Source of the DNA: Paraburkholderia graminis C4D1M
GTDB taxonomy: Bacteria > Pseudomonadota > Gammaproteobacteria > Burkholderiales > Burkholderiaceae
Direction: 5' to 3'
DNA: 64,000 nucleotides
Assembly: GCF_000172415.1 (NCBI RefSeq)
Contig: NZ_ABLD01000007.1
Location: 1 to 64,000, forward strand
Part shown: piece after piece, positions 1 to 9,430 of the stretch
How positions within the stretch are numbered: the first letter of the stretch is position 1
How the letters are laid out: every line of letters starts with the position of its first letter
Translations under genes and position numbers: made by a program
Notes under the pieces: generated by a model
The model's input: the letters and a program-made list of their open reading frames with translations, nothing else
The model's database searches: none
What the model was told of the DNA's origin: nothing

Positions 1-326
1 GCGCGATGTGCGTCTTCGGGCGCAGCGGGAAATGGAAACTGCGGCGCGAGCGAATAACCGACCGACACCACCAATGCAGGTAAATGTTCTGCGAAATAGC
101 GCGACGCAAAGTCGGCCTGATCGATCGACCCCTTCGTAAAACCGCCGCCGTGAAAATAAAGCAGTACCGGCAGTGCTGTTTTCTTCGGCTGCCGGTACAA
201 ACGCAACGTGATGTCCTGCGCGTGTCCTTCTATCTGTACGTCAGTGACTTCGAGTGCCGTGCTGTCGGCCCCGGCCGGCGCAATGCCGGCGGGCACAAAT
301 GAGTACGGCGGTTTGAATGCTTCCAT
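1..326 (-). CDS. alpha/beta hydrolase (fold-3, hormone-sensitive-lipase type), 3' part outside window
   Basis: This is the first 108 or so codons of an esterase or lipase on the minus strand; the rest lies left of the window. The reading runs from the ATG at 326 through a beta-strand and then LLYFHGGGFTKGS near residues 65-77. HGGG is the oxyanion-hole motif of the HSL-like (family IV) hydrolases. A VGYSLAPQFPFPAAPED stretch follows, matching the family's YRLAPE region. The catalytic GDSAGG serine and the Asp/His lie beyond the edge, so activity cannot be judged. The gene is divergent from the LysR gene at 499, which usually means local control by that regulator. The substrate is unknown. Confidence 0.85.
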   Translation of the reverse strand, partial: MEAFKPPYSFVPAGIAPAGADSTALEVTDVQIEGHAQDITLRLYRQPKKTALPVLLYFHGGGFTKGSIDQADFASRYFAEHLPALVVSVGYSLAPQFPFPAAPEDAHR

Positions 327-362
327 GTCGAGCCGCGCAATGCGCAAAGAACTTCAATGGTG

Positions 363-420
363 CGAATTGTGGGTTCGGCAGACTCGTAAATAAATGCCTA
401 TAATCCGGCAACACAATTCG
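363..420. promoter_or_regulatory. divergent hydrolase/LysR promoter with 9-bp inverted repeat
   Basis: CGAATTGTG (363-371) and CACAATTCG (412-420) form a perfect 9-bp inverted repeat separated by 40 bp. A TATAAT -10 box on the plus strand lies between them at 399-404, with only a weak -35. The arrangement suits a LysR regulator binding in its own divergent promoter, but no canonical T-N11-A core is obvious. The assignment is inference. Confidence 0.4.
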
Positions 421-498
421 GCCCCTCTGAACAATCGAACCGATTGCTCGGCGGATTCGAATCCTGCTCAGTACGCCTGCCCCTTCTGGAGGTTTGCA

Positions 499-1503
499 AT
501 GGACCGGCTTCAGGCCATGCAAGTGTTCACGCGTGTCGTCGACACAAACAGCTTTACTCGCGCGGCTGAAACGCTCGACCTGCCGCGCGCATCGGTTACC
601 ACGATCATTCAGAACCTCGAAGCGTTCCTCGGCACACGGCTCATGCACCGCACGACGCGGCGCCTGTCGCTCACGCCGGACGGCGCGGCGTACTACGAAC
701 GCTGCGTGCGCATCCTCGCGGACGTGGAAGAGACCGAGGCCAGTTTTCAGAGCGGCAATAAAAAGCCGCACGGCAAGCTGCGCATCGACATGCCGGGTTC
801 GATTGGCCGCCTGCTGGTGATTCCGCAACTATGTGAATTCCACAAGCGCTACCCGGACATCGATCTGCAACTCGGCTTGTCGGACCGGCCGGTCGACTTG
901 CTGCAGGAAGGCGTGGATTGCGTGGTGCGCGTCGGCGCGCTGCAGGATTCCTCGCTGGTGGCGCGACGGATCGGCCTCTTCGAGGGCGTGTCGTGTGCGT
1001 CGCCGGAGTACATCGAACGGGCCGGCATGCCGACTTCGCTCGAGGACCTGGAAAATCACAAAGCAGTCAATTACTTCTCGAGCCGCACGGGACGCACGCT
1101 CGATTGGGCATTCCTGGTTGATGGTAAAGAGGTTGAAGTAAAAATGAAGAGCATTGTGTCGGTGAACGACGCCGATGCCTACGTGACCTGCGGGCTGGAA
1201 GGTTTTGGCCTGATTCAGCCGGCGCTCTTCATGGTGCTGCCGCATTTGCGTGCGGGCCAACTCGTAGAAGTACTGCCCGAGATGAAGCCTTTGCCGATGC
1301 CTATTTCGGCAGTCTATCCGCACAGTCGGCATCTGTCGCCTAAAGTCCGTGTTTTCGTAGACTGGATTGCGGAAGTGTTCGACCGTTGCCCACTACTGAG
1401 TGGCCGCGGCACGCTCGACGCAACCTGCTCGAAGCGCACGCTCGAAGAACGCGAGTCCGCTCCGGCACTCGACACACCGGTTATATCCGAATGGGTCGCG
1501 TGA
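499..1503 (+). CDS. LysR-family transcriptional regulator
   Basis: A 334-residue LysR regulator. The start at 499 is chosen over an upstream in-frame start because GGAGG at 488-492 sits 6 bases ahead and the protein then begins MDRLQAMQVFTRVVDTNSF, the usual LysR N-terminus. The winged HTH (residues 1-60) contains AAETLDLPRASVTTIIQNLE. The effector domain (about 90-300) contains LRIDMPGSIGRLLVIPQL and ends in a low-similarity tail. It resembles the large subgroup that controls divergent oxidoreductase or hydrolase genes. The neighbour at 1-326 is divergent and is the likely target. The inducer is unknown. A strong intrinsic terminator follows at 1545. Confidence 0.93.
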   Translation: MDRLQAMQVFTRVVDTNSFTRAAETLDLPRASVTTIIQNLEAFLGTRLMHRTTRRLSLTPDGAAYYERCVRILADVEETEASFQSGNKKPHGKLRIDMPGSIGRLLVIPQLCEFHKRYPDIDLQLGLSDRPVDLLQEGVDCVVRVGALQDSSLVARRIGLFEGVSCASPEYIERAGMPTSLEDLENHKAVNYFSSRTGRTLDWAFLVDGKEVEVKMKSIVSVNDADAYVTCGLEGFGLIQPALFMVLPHLRAGQLVEVLPEMKPLPMPISAVYPHSRHLSPKVRVFVDWIAEVFDRCPLLSGRGTLDATCSKRTLEERESAPALDTPVISEWVA

Positions 1504-1544
1504 CTCAACTCAATTGAAGTGCAGATAGTGAAACAGTGAATTCC

Positions 1545-1575
1545 AACCGCGGCGCTAATGCCGCGGTTGTTGTTT
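1545..1575 (+). terminator. intrinsic terminator after LysR gene
   Basis: Perfect 9-bp stem AACCGCGGC (1545-1553) / GCCGCGGTT (1560-1568) with a 6-base loop, followed by GTTGTTT. Confidence 0.75.
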
Positions 1576-1684
1576 CGGCCTGTGTTTATAAGGCTTGTCG
1601 TTCGATTGTTCTGGAATCGCGACAATTCATTTCGCGAAAGCGCAATTTATCGGCGCTCGCTCGAAGTCTACATTTCACCCTGTC

Positions 1685-1703
1685 GCAGCACCCGTCGTGC
1701 TGC
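1685..1703 (+). promoter_or_regulatory. 5'-leader hairpin ahead of DUF4148 gene
   Basis: GCAGCAC and GTGCTGC form a perfect 7-bp stem with a CCGTC loop, 23 bases before the start codon and just upstream of the CAGGAG ribosome binding site. It could stabilise the leader or bind a regulator. The role is unproven. Confidence 0.3.
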
Positions 1704-1726
1704 AAATGAATCGACAGGAGTGAATC

Positions 1727-2038
1727 ATGAAACGCAATCTTCTCGCAGGTCTTACTCTCTCGCTGCTCGTGAGCGCGCCGGTATTCGCACAGAGCAACGG
1801 CATCGGCCACGCAGGCAGCTATCAGACTCAACCCACCGCCTCGACGACGGCGACGGGCGGCAAGACGCGCGCCGAAGTGCAGGCCGAACTGGTCGCCGCC
1901 TATCGCGACGGCTCGCTGCCTTCGCTCAATCGCACGACGTATCCGAACAAAGGCTTGATCGGCCAGACGCAAGCCGCGCGTATCGCGCTGCAGGAAGGCG
2001 CGAATGGCGATGTCACGCGCGTGGCAAACGGTCAGTAA
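1727..2038 (+). CDS. DUF4148 family secreted protein
   Basis: A 103-residue exported protein. Residues 1-21 are a signal peptide with the cleavage site after PVFAQ. The mature part contains KTRAEVQAELVAAYRDGSLP, the hallmark of the DUF4148 family, which is abundant in Burkholderiaceae and of unknown function. The ribosome site CAGGAG precedes the ATG. A second member, unlike it outside the core motif, lies at 15537-15860. It is probably a small periplasmic protein. The gene appears monocistronic, or is followed only by the 24-codon ORF at 2145. Confidence 0.9.
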   Translation: MKRNLLAGLTLSLLVSAPVFAQSNGIGHAGSYQTQPTASTTATGGKTRAEVQAELVAAYRDGSLPSLNRTTYPNKGLIGQTQAARIALQEGANGDVTRVANGQ

Positions 2039-2144
2039 ATTCTCAGCAATGCAACAAGAAGCTCGCCGCAATAGTTAGCCATCCGGATTAAATGCCGATG
2101 ACGGCGAGCCCAACAGACTTCAGCACTTTATAAAGGAGCACACC

Positions 2145-2219
2145 ATGACACCATCGGAACTCGACCACTGGAACACGGACTCCGCAGTATGGACGCCGTA
2201 TCGCGCGCCGCAACGCTAA
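2145..2219 (+). CDS. putative 24-residue microprotein
   Basis: A short ORF of 25 codons including the stop, starting MTPSELDHWNTD and ending PYRAPQR. It has a near-ideal ribosome site, AAAGGAG, 6 bases before the ATG and a long hairpin directly after the stop. The product is acidic at its N-terminus, has two tryptophans and no hydrophobic segment, so it would be cytoplasmic. I do not recognise the family. The strong Shine-Dalgarno and the flanking hairpin are the only support for translation. It may be co-transcribed with the DUF4148 gene 106 bp upstream. Confidence 0.45.
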   Translation: MTPSELDHWNTDSAVWTPYRAPQR

Positions 2220-2230
2220 TGCGCCGCGCC

Positions 2231-2276
2231 ATTGCAACAAGGGCCGCGGTTCACATCGGGCGGCCCTTGTTGCAAT
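2231..2276. terminator. 16-bp perfect hairpin between convergent genes
   Basis: ATTGCAACAAGGGCCG (2231-2246) pairs perfectly with CGGCCCTTGTTGCAAT (2261-2276) around a 14-base loop. It lies between the plus-strand microORF and the end of the minus-strand gene at 2284. There is no long T-run. It is probably a bidirectional terminator, and an RNA processing site is possible. Confidence 0.6.
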
Positions 2277-2283
2277 CATTGGA

Positions 2284-3357
2284 TTAGCGCTTCGGCACGC
2301 CTTCGCGCCATTCGCCCCAGTGCGTGACAATGTCCTGCACAAGCGGATTGCCCGAGCGATACAGGTTTTCCAGCGCAATCGTAAAGCCGCCTTGCGCTGA
2401 GTAGTTGAGCAAGTTATCGGCGCTCGTCTGTCCGTCATAAGGGCGGTCGAAATCCGAGCCCGCACGCACTACAGCCACGCGGTTCAAATCGACCTTATGC
2501 ACCGAAGCCGCGCGTTTCAGTGCTTCATACGTCGCATTGTCTTCCTGCTGCGTCGTGCAATACGTGCCCTTTCCATCGGTCAATATTTTGGTCCAGTCGC
2601 GAGCGCGTTGCCCGAGCAATGTGCCGGACCACCATGTGTCGCCGGCGAGCGTATCGCATTGAATGACCGTCGGCGGACGATTAGCCGGCGCGTACGAATA
2701 CTTGGCGCGCGCAGCCTGCGCCTGCGCATTGTCCGAAAGCACAACGTTGCGCGATAAAGCGAATGCCGTATCGGCAAGCTGCATATTGAGCTGGAATACT
2801 TCGGTGCGGTAATCGAGCGGCGGCTTTTCCGAGGGGCTCTTTGTATTGATCCCAAGATAGCCGGTGTTCCAGCCGGCCGGAATTTCGCGCCCGTCAATTT
2901 CCCATTGAATGCCGAAGTCGACGAGATATTTCGCCCACGCCGCCGAGCCCACCGTGCCCTGCTGAGGATCGATGCCGGCAATGCCCGCGACCATGAAATA
3001 CGTATGCCGCAAATCGAAACGCGGCGAGAACGTCAGCGCCATGATGGACGCCGCGGCATTCGTGTGGCCCATGCCGGTCGTCATCACGCAGACGTCCTGG
3101 CGGTTGCAATGCACTGCCGGATAATCCGGCGACAAGCCGTCCACCGGAATATCGCGCCACGGTCCGAGCTTGTCGAGCCACACCTGGCCCTCGGGACCGA
3201 ACATCGAGATGATCATCACCTTGACCGGCCGCCCGCGCGAGCCGCCGTCGCCATGCGAGAAAGCGTCGCTGTCGTCCGCGCTTGCGGGTCCGGAAGTAAA
3301 GGCTGCGCATGCCGCGAGTGCAATGACGGATAGCGCGCCCAATGTGCGAGTCAGCAT
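2284..3357 (-). CDS. NUP-family purine nucleoside permease-like protein
   Basis: A 357-residue exported protein of the NUP family (PF06516), named after the yeast Candida nucleoside permease but with a nucleoside-phosphorylase-like fold. Residues 1-27 are a signal peptide, and LAAC at 14-17 fits a lipobox, so it may be a lipoprotein. The body shows VKVMIISMFGPEG, TTGMGHTNAAASIMAL and AGIAGIDPQQG, typical of the phosphorylase-like core. The ribosome site AAGGAAG precedes the ATG. It stands alone, 170 bp downstream of the CDF gene on the same strand. A role in binding or cleaving nucleosides in the periplasm is likely, but the ligand cannot be told from sequence. Confidence 0.85.
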   Translation of the reverse strand: MLTRTLGALSVIALAACAAFTSGPASADDSDAFSHGDGGSRGRPVKVMIISMFGPEGQVWLDKLGPWRDIPVDGLSPDYPAVHCNRQDVCVMTTGMGHTNAAASIMALTFSPRFDLRHTYFMVAGIAGIDPQQGTVGSAAWAKYLVDFGIQWEIDGREIPAGWNTGYLGINTKSPSEKPPLDYRTEVFQLNMQLADTAFALSRNVVLSDNAQAQAARAKYSYAPANRPPTVIQCDTLAGDTWWSGTLLGQRARDWTKILTDGKGTYCTTQQEDNATYEALKRAASVHKVDLNRVAVVRAGSDFDRPYDGQTSADNLLNYSAQGGFTIALENLYRSGNPLVQDIVTHWGEWREGVPKR

Positions 3358-3527
3358 CGTGATCTTCCTTTTGCTTGTGATGCAGTTGGGGAGAGTGCCG
3401 CTTCAAGCCGGAAGAAGTATAGATGCGACGAAATTATTGTCCACTACACGACACGTCGATTACGTTAATCGCACGAAGCTCTCCGCGAGTGGCGAGTCGC
3501 CAGTCGCGTGCACCAGAAAAAGGAAAA

Positions 3528-4433
3528 TCACGCGCGCGGTACATCCGGTTCGAAAAACACCCAGCGCACTTGCGGAAAGGCGGCCTGCAAATCGGCCTCG
3601 ATGATGTTGATCGCATCGACCATCGCGCGGCCGCTCGCATAGTCGATCATCTCGGCCTGCACCGCGACCACGACATGACGTCCCCATTGCAGCGTGATCA
3701 TATTGATGATGCCGCGAATTTCGCTGCGCGCGCGCAAATGCGCCTCGATGGCGCGGCGCACTTCGGGGCTCGCCGATTCGCCGACGATCATCGACTTCAC
3801 CTCGCGCGCCACCAGTCCCGCGATCACCATCAGCAGCAAGCCGACGGCGATGGAGCCAAACGCGTCATAGACAGGATTGCCGGTCACGAGCGTGAGCAGC
3901 ACCGCGGCAAACGCGATCGCGAGGCCCACCAGCGCGGCAATATCTTCGCCAGCGACTACCAGTAGTTCCGACTCGCGCGTTTCCCTGAACCATCGCCAGA
4001 TGTTTTTCTCAGGATGCACGCGGCGGATTTCCCTGAGCGCGCCCCACAGCGAAAACGCCTCGAGCACCACCGACACGCCCAGCACCACGAGCGCGACATA
4101 CGCGTACTGCAATGGCTCGCGCGCCATCAGCCGATGCACGCCTTCATAGACGGAAAACGCGCCGCCCACGAAGAACAGCAGTAACGCGACGAGCAGCGAA
4201 TAGAAGTTGATCTCGCGGCCGCCGCCCATTGGATGCAAGGGACTCGCCGGCCGGCGCGCCTGACGCAGGCCGAACAGCAGCAGCAATTGATTACCGCAGT
4301 CGGCGGTCGAGTGAATGGCTTCGGCGAACATCGAGCCGGAACCGGTGAATGAAGCGGCAGCGAACTTGCAAACGGCAATACCAAAGTTGGCGGCCAGCGC
4401 ATAAATAATGGCTTTCGGCGATTCTTCTTTCAT
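3528..4433 (-). CDS. cation diffusion facilitator (CDF) family exporter
   Basis: A 301-residue inner-membrane metal/proton antiporter. Six hydrophobic segments are visible. TM2 carries HSTAD (His41, Asp45) and TM5 carries GEDIAALVG (Glu163-Asp164), the metal site of the SLC30A9-like CDF branch. The C-terminal cytoplasmic domain (about 205-300) has the ferredoxin-like CDF fold, with GRHVVVAVQAEMID. Zn, Co, Mn or Fe are all possible substrates. The ATG has only a weak ribosome site. No metal-responsive regulator lies nearby. Confidence 0.9.
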   Translation of the reverse strand: MKEESPKAIIYALAANFGIAVCKFAAASFTGSGSMFAEAIHSTADCGNQLLLLFGLRQARRPASPLHPMGGGREINFYSLLVALLLFFVGGAFSVYEGVHRLMAREPLQYAYVALVVLGVSVVLEAFSLWGALREIRRVHPEKNIWRWFRETRESELLVVAGEDIAALVGLAIAFAAVLLTLVTGNPVYDAFGSIAVGLLLMVIAGLVAREVKSMIVGESASPEVRRAIEAHLRARSEIRGIINMITLQWGRHVVVAVQAEMIDYASGRAMVDAINIIEADLQAAFPQVRWVFFEPDVPRA

Positions 4434-4570
4434 CGTTATCGAGGGCGTTGTTCAATTTGCGAAAGGCTTTCGGCTTCCGGGAATGCGTATTATGGCCATG
4501 CCGCACAGCATGTCCAACAGCGGCGCGCCATGTGTTGCGCCGCGCCGTCAACGCACTCTCCACGCAACCC

Positions 4571-7500
4571 TCATGCCCTCTCGAGCGCGGCCATCTCGCG
4601 CACGATCACCAGCAGCATCGACAGACTCGCGCCCCCCGTGGCGCGCAGATCGGCAAGCAAACGCGCATAGCGTTCCAGTTGTGCGCCGCGCCTGTCGCGC
4701 CAGGCATGAACCAGCGTGTCGGGCGCGGCTGAGTCGTCTGCGCCGGCGAGCGCGCTCGTGGTGAGCGCGCGTTTGAGGCGCGCGAGTTCCGCCAATGCCG
4801 ATGCGCGCGCGAGCATGTCCCAGTGCGACGGCGCGGGCAGCGCGGCCGCGCGTTCGCTGATCCAGTGGTAATTCAGCAGCGTGCCGAGCGCGAAATACAC
4901 GCCCGCCACGAGTTCGAGTTTGCGCTCGCACGTCGACGCCACTTCCGCAATGTCGAGCAGCGCAGCCGAGATTTCGCCACTGGCGATGCGTACCGCGAGG
5001 TCACTGTCGACGCCCGCATCCACCAGCACGCGTTGTCGTTCGGACAGCGCTTCGAGATCCGCGGCCGGCAACAGCGCGGGCCATTGCGGCGCGAGACGTT
5101 GCGCGGCGTCGCGGCAACGCGCGAGCAGATCCGTCACGTCGTCGCCATTCACCGCCGGCGACGACAGATGCCGCAAGAACCACAACGCCGAGCGTTCGAC
5201 GAGCCGCGCGACTTCGACGAACATGCGTGCCTGCACGTCGTCGGCGACGCGGTTATCGAGCGCGTCGATGCTGTGCCAAACGTGATCGAGGTCGAACACA
5301 TCGCGCGCCATGATGCAGGCCCGCACGATGTCGCCGGGCCGCGCGTCGGTCTCCTCCATCAGCCGGTGCACGAACTCGCAGCCGACGCGGTTCACCAGTG
5401 CGTTCGTGAGATGCGTGGCGAGAATCTCGCGGCGCAGCGGGTGCCGCTGCATCGGCTCGCTGAAACGCTGACGCAAGGGCTTCGGAAAGTATTCGATCAG
5501 CATGTCGCTGACGAGCGGATCTTCCGGCACCGGCGAATCGAGCAGCGCGTCGTACAGCCACATCTTGCTATAGGCGAGCAGCACCGCGCGCTCGGGCGTG
5601 GTGAGTCCTTGTTTGGCGGCTTGCCGCTCGGCCACGTCTTCGTCGCTAGGAAGAAACTCGATCCCGCGATTCAGGCGGCCCGCGCGTTCGAGAAAACGCA
5701 TGAGGCGCGCTTCCGCATCAAGCAGTTCGACGCCGAAACGGCCTGCAATCGACAGTGCCTGCGTCTGGTAATAGTTGTCCTTCAGCACGAGCAGGCCGAC
5801 TTCATCTGTCATTTCGGCGAGCAGCGCATTGCGCTGCTTGTCGGTCATCTCGCCGTCGGCCACGACCAGTCCGAGCAGGATCTTGATGTTGACCTCGTGG
5901 TCCGAGCAGTCGACACCGGCCGAGTTGTCGATTGCATCCGTATTGATGCGCCCGCCGCGCTGCGCGAATTCAATGCGGCCGAGTTGCGTGAGCCCGAGAT
6001 TGCCGCCTTCGGCCACGACTTTGCAGCGCAATTCGGCGCCGTTCACGCGGATCGTATCGTTCGCGCGGTCGCCCACTTGCAGATGCGTTTCGCGCGTCGC
6101 CTTCACGTAGGTGCCGATGCCGCCGTTGTAAAGCAGATCGACGGGCGCCTGCAAAATCGCGCGCATCAGTTCGGCGGGCGACAACGCCGGCGCACTGATA
6201 CCGAGCACCGACTGCACCGCGGGCGACAACGGAATCGTCTTGGCGGTGCGCGGAAATATGCCGCCGCCCGCTGAAATCAGCGAAGGATCGTAGTCGGCCC
6301 AACTCGAACGGTCGAGAAGAAAGAGCCGCCCGCGCTCGGCAAGACTCGTCGCCGGATCGGGATTCGGGTCGAGGAAAATATGCCGATGATCGAACGCGGC
6401 CACGAGCCTGATATGCGGCGACAGCAGCATGCCGTTGCCGAACACGTCGCCCGACATATCGCCGATGCCGACCACCGTGAAGTCCATCGTTTGAGTATCG
6501 ACGCCCATTTCGCGGAAGTGCCGCTTCACCGACTCCCACGCGCCACGCGCGGTAATCGCCATCTTCTTGTGGTCGTAGCCGACCGAACCGCCGGACGCGA
6601 ATGCGTCGTCGAGCCAGAAGCCATATTCCTGCGAGATCGCGTTCGCGTAGTCGGAGAACGTGGCCGTGCCTTTGTCGGCGGCAACGACCAGATACGGGTC
6701 GTCGGGATCGTGCCGCACCACGTCGCGCGGCGGCACGACGGTTGTGCCCGCAAGGTTGTCGGTCAGATCGAGCAGGCCGCGCAGAAACGTTTGATAGCAG
6801 GCAATGCCTTCGCGCATCCAGGCATCGCGCTCGCTTTGCGGCGGCGGGTTCTTCACGACGAAGCCGCCCTTCGAGCCGACCGGCACGATCACGACGTTCT
6901 TCACCATCTGCGCCTTCATCAGGCCGAGCACTTCCGTGCGGAAATCCTCGCGACGATCGGACCAGCGCAAGCCGCCGCGCGCGACACGTCCGCCGCGCAA
7001 ATGCACGCCTTCCACGCGCGGCGAATAGACCCATATTTCGAACATCGGCTTGGGCTCGGGCAAGCCGGGCACTTGCGCGGGATTGAACTTGAACGACAGA
7101 TACGGCTTCGGCTTGCCATCCGCATCGAACACGTAATAGTTGGTGCGCTGCGTCGCCTTGATGACGCCGAGAAACTGCCGCAGGATGCGGTCTTCGTCGA
7201 GATTCGGAACCTGATCGAGCGCGCCGTCGATCGTCTTCATCAAGTTCTCGATGCGCGCTTCGCGTGTGCCGCCATGCGCCGGATCGAAACGCGCGACAAA
7301 CAATTCGACGAGCATTCGCGCAATCGCGGGATTGCCGGTCACCGCGCGCTCGATATACGCGTCGCTGAACGTGGAGCCGACCTGGCGCAGATACTTCGCA
7401 TACGCGCGCAGTATCGTCACTTCGCGCGCGCTCAATTGCGCACGCAGAACGAGGCGGTTGAAGTCGTCGCTTTCTATCGCGCCGGTCCAGACCTGCTCGA

Positions 7501-9430
7501 ACGCGTCTTCGAAAAGATCCTTCACGCGCTCGATGTCGAACTCGGCGTCGTCGGCGAGTTCGAGGCCGAAGTCGTGAATCCATGCTGGCGTCGAGCCGAG
7601 CGCCTCGATCAGATATGGCCGCTCTTCATCGACGCGCACGCCGAGATGTTCGAGCATCGGCAAACTGCGCGACAGCGCGATCGGCATGCCCGCGCGATAC
7701 ACCTTGAAGCGGAACGCGCGCGGCCCGGCTTCGATCGGACGATAGAGGTTCATCGCGAGCCGCTCGCTGCCCTGCACGCGTTCGATCAACTCGATGTCGC
7801 GTACTGCCGTGCGCGCGGCATAGTCATCGCGATAGCCCGGCGGAAACGAATCCGCGTAGTGTTGCAGCAGACGGTTGCCCTGCTCTTCGCCGAATGCGTC
7901 GAGCAGCGCATCGGCAAGATCGTCCTGCCAGCGGCGCGCGACCTGCACGAGGCGCGCTTCGAGTTCGCGTGTGTCGACACGCGGCATGCCGCCCGGCTTT
8001 GCATGAACCACGAAGTGAATCCGCGCGAGTGTCGATTCCGAAAGCAGCGGCGTGAATTCGACGCTGGCTCCGTTGAAGGCATCCGCGAGCAGATTGGCGA
8101 TACGTTGCCGCAAATCGGTGTTGTACTTGTCGCGCGGCACGAACACGAGGCACGACACGAAGCGGTCGAAGCGATCGCGCCGCACGAAAAGACGCGTGCG
8201 CTGATGTTCCTGCAAACGCAGTACACCGAGCGCGGTATCGTAGAGCTGGTTTTCGTCGGCCTGGAAGAGTTCGTCGCGCGGATAGGTTTCGAGCACCGTC
8301 ACGAGCGATTTCGCGAGATGACCTTTTGGCAAGAATCCGGCCCGTCTCACGATATTTGCGCATTTGCGCCGCACGATAGGAATCTCCGCCGCCGACAAAA
8401 AATACGCGGTGGATGTGTAAAGCCCGATGAAGCGCCGCTCGCCGATCACCTTGCCGTCCGCGCCCGTCAGCTTGATGCCGACATAATCCAGGTAGCCTGG
8501 CCGATGCACGGTCGCGCGCGAGTTGGCCTTGGTGAGAAAGATCGGCGACGCGCTTGAAATGATTTCGGCGGCGGCCGGAGGCAATACAGTTACTTCCGAT
8601 GCGGCCGCCGCGCCGTCAGCGCTTGCGCGCAATTCGTCGCGCATGATGCCGAGGCCCGAACCCGGCACCGCACGCAAGCCGTAGCCCGTGCCTTGTTGTT
8701 GCACCAGTTCATAGTCGCGCTGGCCGAGAAACGTGAAATGATCGGCGACCATCCATTCGAGGAACGCGCGCGCTTCCATCGCATCCGGCCCGCTCTCGCC
8801 GACCTTCATGCCTTTGATCGTGACGCGCGCGAGTTCGACTATCTTCGGCCAGTCTTCCACCGCGGCGCGCACGTCGCGCAGCACTTTCGCGATGTCGTCG
8901 CGCAGCGCATCGAGCTTTGCCGCGTCGCCGCAACGGTCCACTTCGAAGTGAATGAACGAGGCCAGTTGCGAGCGCGTGTCGGCGGCTTCTTCGGCGCCTT
9001 GCGTCACGCGCGCGATGTCGCCATCGGCGCCGCGCCAGATGCGAAACACCGGATGCACGACCGAATGCAGCGCGAGTCCCTGGCGGTTGACCGCCATCGA
9101 AACGGAGTCGACCAGGAACGGCATGTCGTCGTTGACGATCTCGATCACCGTGTGATCGGAATGCCAGCCATGCTGTTCGAGAATCGGGTTATAGACGCGC
9201 AACCTTTCCTTGCCCGGCACGAAGCGCTGCGCGGTCTGCCAGTGCGCGAGCGCGGCGCCGTACAGATCGGGGATGGAGCGGCTTTGCAGATCGTCGGCAT
9301 CGACGAAATCGTAGTAGTGCCGCAAAAACGGTTCGACGATGTCAAACGCCGGCTCGGGCAAGCGCGCTCGTGCAAACTCGACGACATCGTTCAGCAAGTG
9401 CGTGACGGCTTCTTCGTTCTTTGCTTGCAT
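4571..9430 (-). CDS. gdhB: NAD-dependent glutamate dehydrogenase, 180-kDa class
   Basis: A 1619-residue protein, the usual size of the bacterial GDH-180 family (Bac_GDH). It deaminates glutamate to 2-oxoglutarate and ammonia with NAD+, a catabolic role in amino-acid use. The N-terminal half holds ACT-like regulatory segments (FLVDSVSMAVNRQG; FLEWMVADHFTFLG). The catalytic centre near residues 800-900 contains RGGLRWSDRREDFRTEVLGLMKAQ and KNVVIVPVGSKGGFV, including the substrate-binding lysines. The NAD fold follows with VGIGDMSGDVFGNGML and KVVAEGGNLGLTQLGR. GGGGGAG precedes the ATG. The gene appears monocistronic. It would take the glutamate made by GabT and other transaminases in this window. 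Confidence 0.97.
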   Translation of the reverse strand: MQAKNEEAVTHLLNDVVEFARARLPEPAFDIVEPFLRHYYDFVDADDLQSRSIPDLYGAALAHWQTAQRFVPGKERLRVYNPILEQHGWHSDHTVIEIVNDDMPFLVDSVSMAVNRQGLALHSVVHPVFRIWRGADGDIARVTQGAEEAADTRSQLASFIHFEVDRCGDAAKLDALRDDIAKVLRDVRAAVEDWPKIVELARVTIKGMKVGESGPDAMEARAFLEWMVADHFTFLGQRDYELVQQQGTGYGLRAVPGSGLGIMRDELRASADGAAAASEVTVLPPAAAEIISSASPIFLTKANSRATVHRPGYLDYVGIKLTGADGKVIGERRFIGLYTSTAYFLSAAEIPIVRRKCANIVRRAGFLPKGHLAKSLVTVLETYPRDELFQADENQLYDTALGVLRLQEHQRTRLFVRRDRFDRFVSCLVFVPRDKYNTDLRQRIANLLADAFNGASVEFTPLLSESTLARIHFVVHAKPGGMPRVDTRELEARLVQVARRWQDDLADALLDAFGEEQGNRLLQHYADSFPPGYRDDYAARTAVRDIELIERVQGSERLAMNLYRPIEAGPRAFRFKVYRAGMPIALSRSLPMLEHLGVRVDEERPYLIEALGSTPAWIHDFGLELADDAEFDIERVKDLFEDAFEQVWTGAIESDDFNRLVLRAQLSAREVTILRAYAKYLRQVGSTFSDAYIERAVTGNPAIARMLVELFVARFDPAHGGTREARIENLMKTIDGALDQVPNLDEDRILRQFLGVIKATQRTNYYVFDADGKPKPYLSFKFNPAQVPGLPEPKPMFEIWVYSPRVEGVHLRGGRVARGGLRWSDRREDFRTEVLGLMKAQMVKNVVIVPVGSKGGFVVKNPPPQSERDAWMREGIACYQTFLRGLLDLTDNLAGTTVVPPRDVVRHDPDDPYLVVAADKGTATFSDYANAISQEYGFWLDDAFASGGSVGYDHKKMAITARGAWESVKRHFREMGVDTQTMDFTVVGIGDMSGDVFGNGMLLSPHIRLVAAFDHRHIFLDPNPDPATSLAERGRLFLLDRSSWADYDPSLISAGGGIFPRTAKTIPLSPAVQSVLGISAPALSPAELMRAILQAPVDLLYNGGIGTYVKATRETHLQVGDRANDTIRVNGAELRCKVVAEGGNLGLTQLGRIEFAQRGGRINTDAIDNSAGVDCSDHEVNIKILLGLVVADGEMTDKQRNALLAEMTDEVGLLVLKDNYYQTQALSIAGRFGVELLDAEARLMRFLERAGRLNRGIEFLPSDEDVAERQAAKQGLTTPERAVLLAYSKMWLYDALLDSPVPEDPLVSDMLIEYFPKPLRQRFSEPMQRHPLRREILATHLTNALVNRVGCEFVHRLMEETDARPGDIVRACIMARDVFDLDHVWHSIDALDNRVADDVQARMFVEVARLVERSALWFLRHLSSPAVNGDDVTDLLARCRDAAQRLAPQWPALLPAADLEALSERQRVLVDAGVDSDLAVRIASGEISAALLDIAEVASTCERKLELVAGVYFALGTLLNYHWISERAAALPAPSHWDMLARASALAELARLKRALTTSALAGADDSAAPDTLVHAWRDRRGAQLERYARLLADLRATGGASLSMLLVIVREMAALERA

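Noticed and set aside
4823..8557. Long open frames on the plus strand inside the glutamate dehydrogenase gene (483 and 725 codons)
   Set aside because: They lie antisense to a full-length, strongly recognisable GDH and have the Arg/His-rich composition of GC-rich shadow frames, with no family motif.
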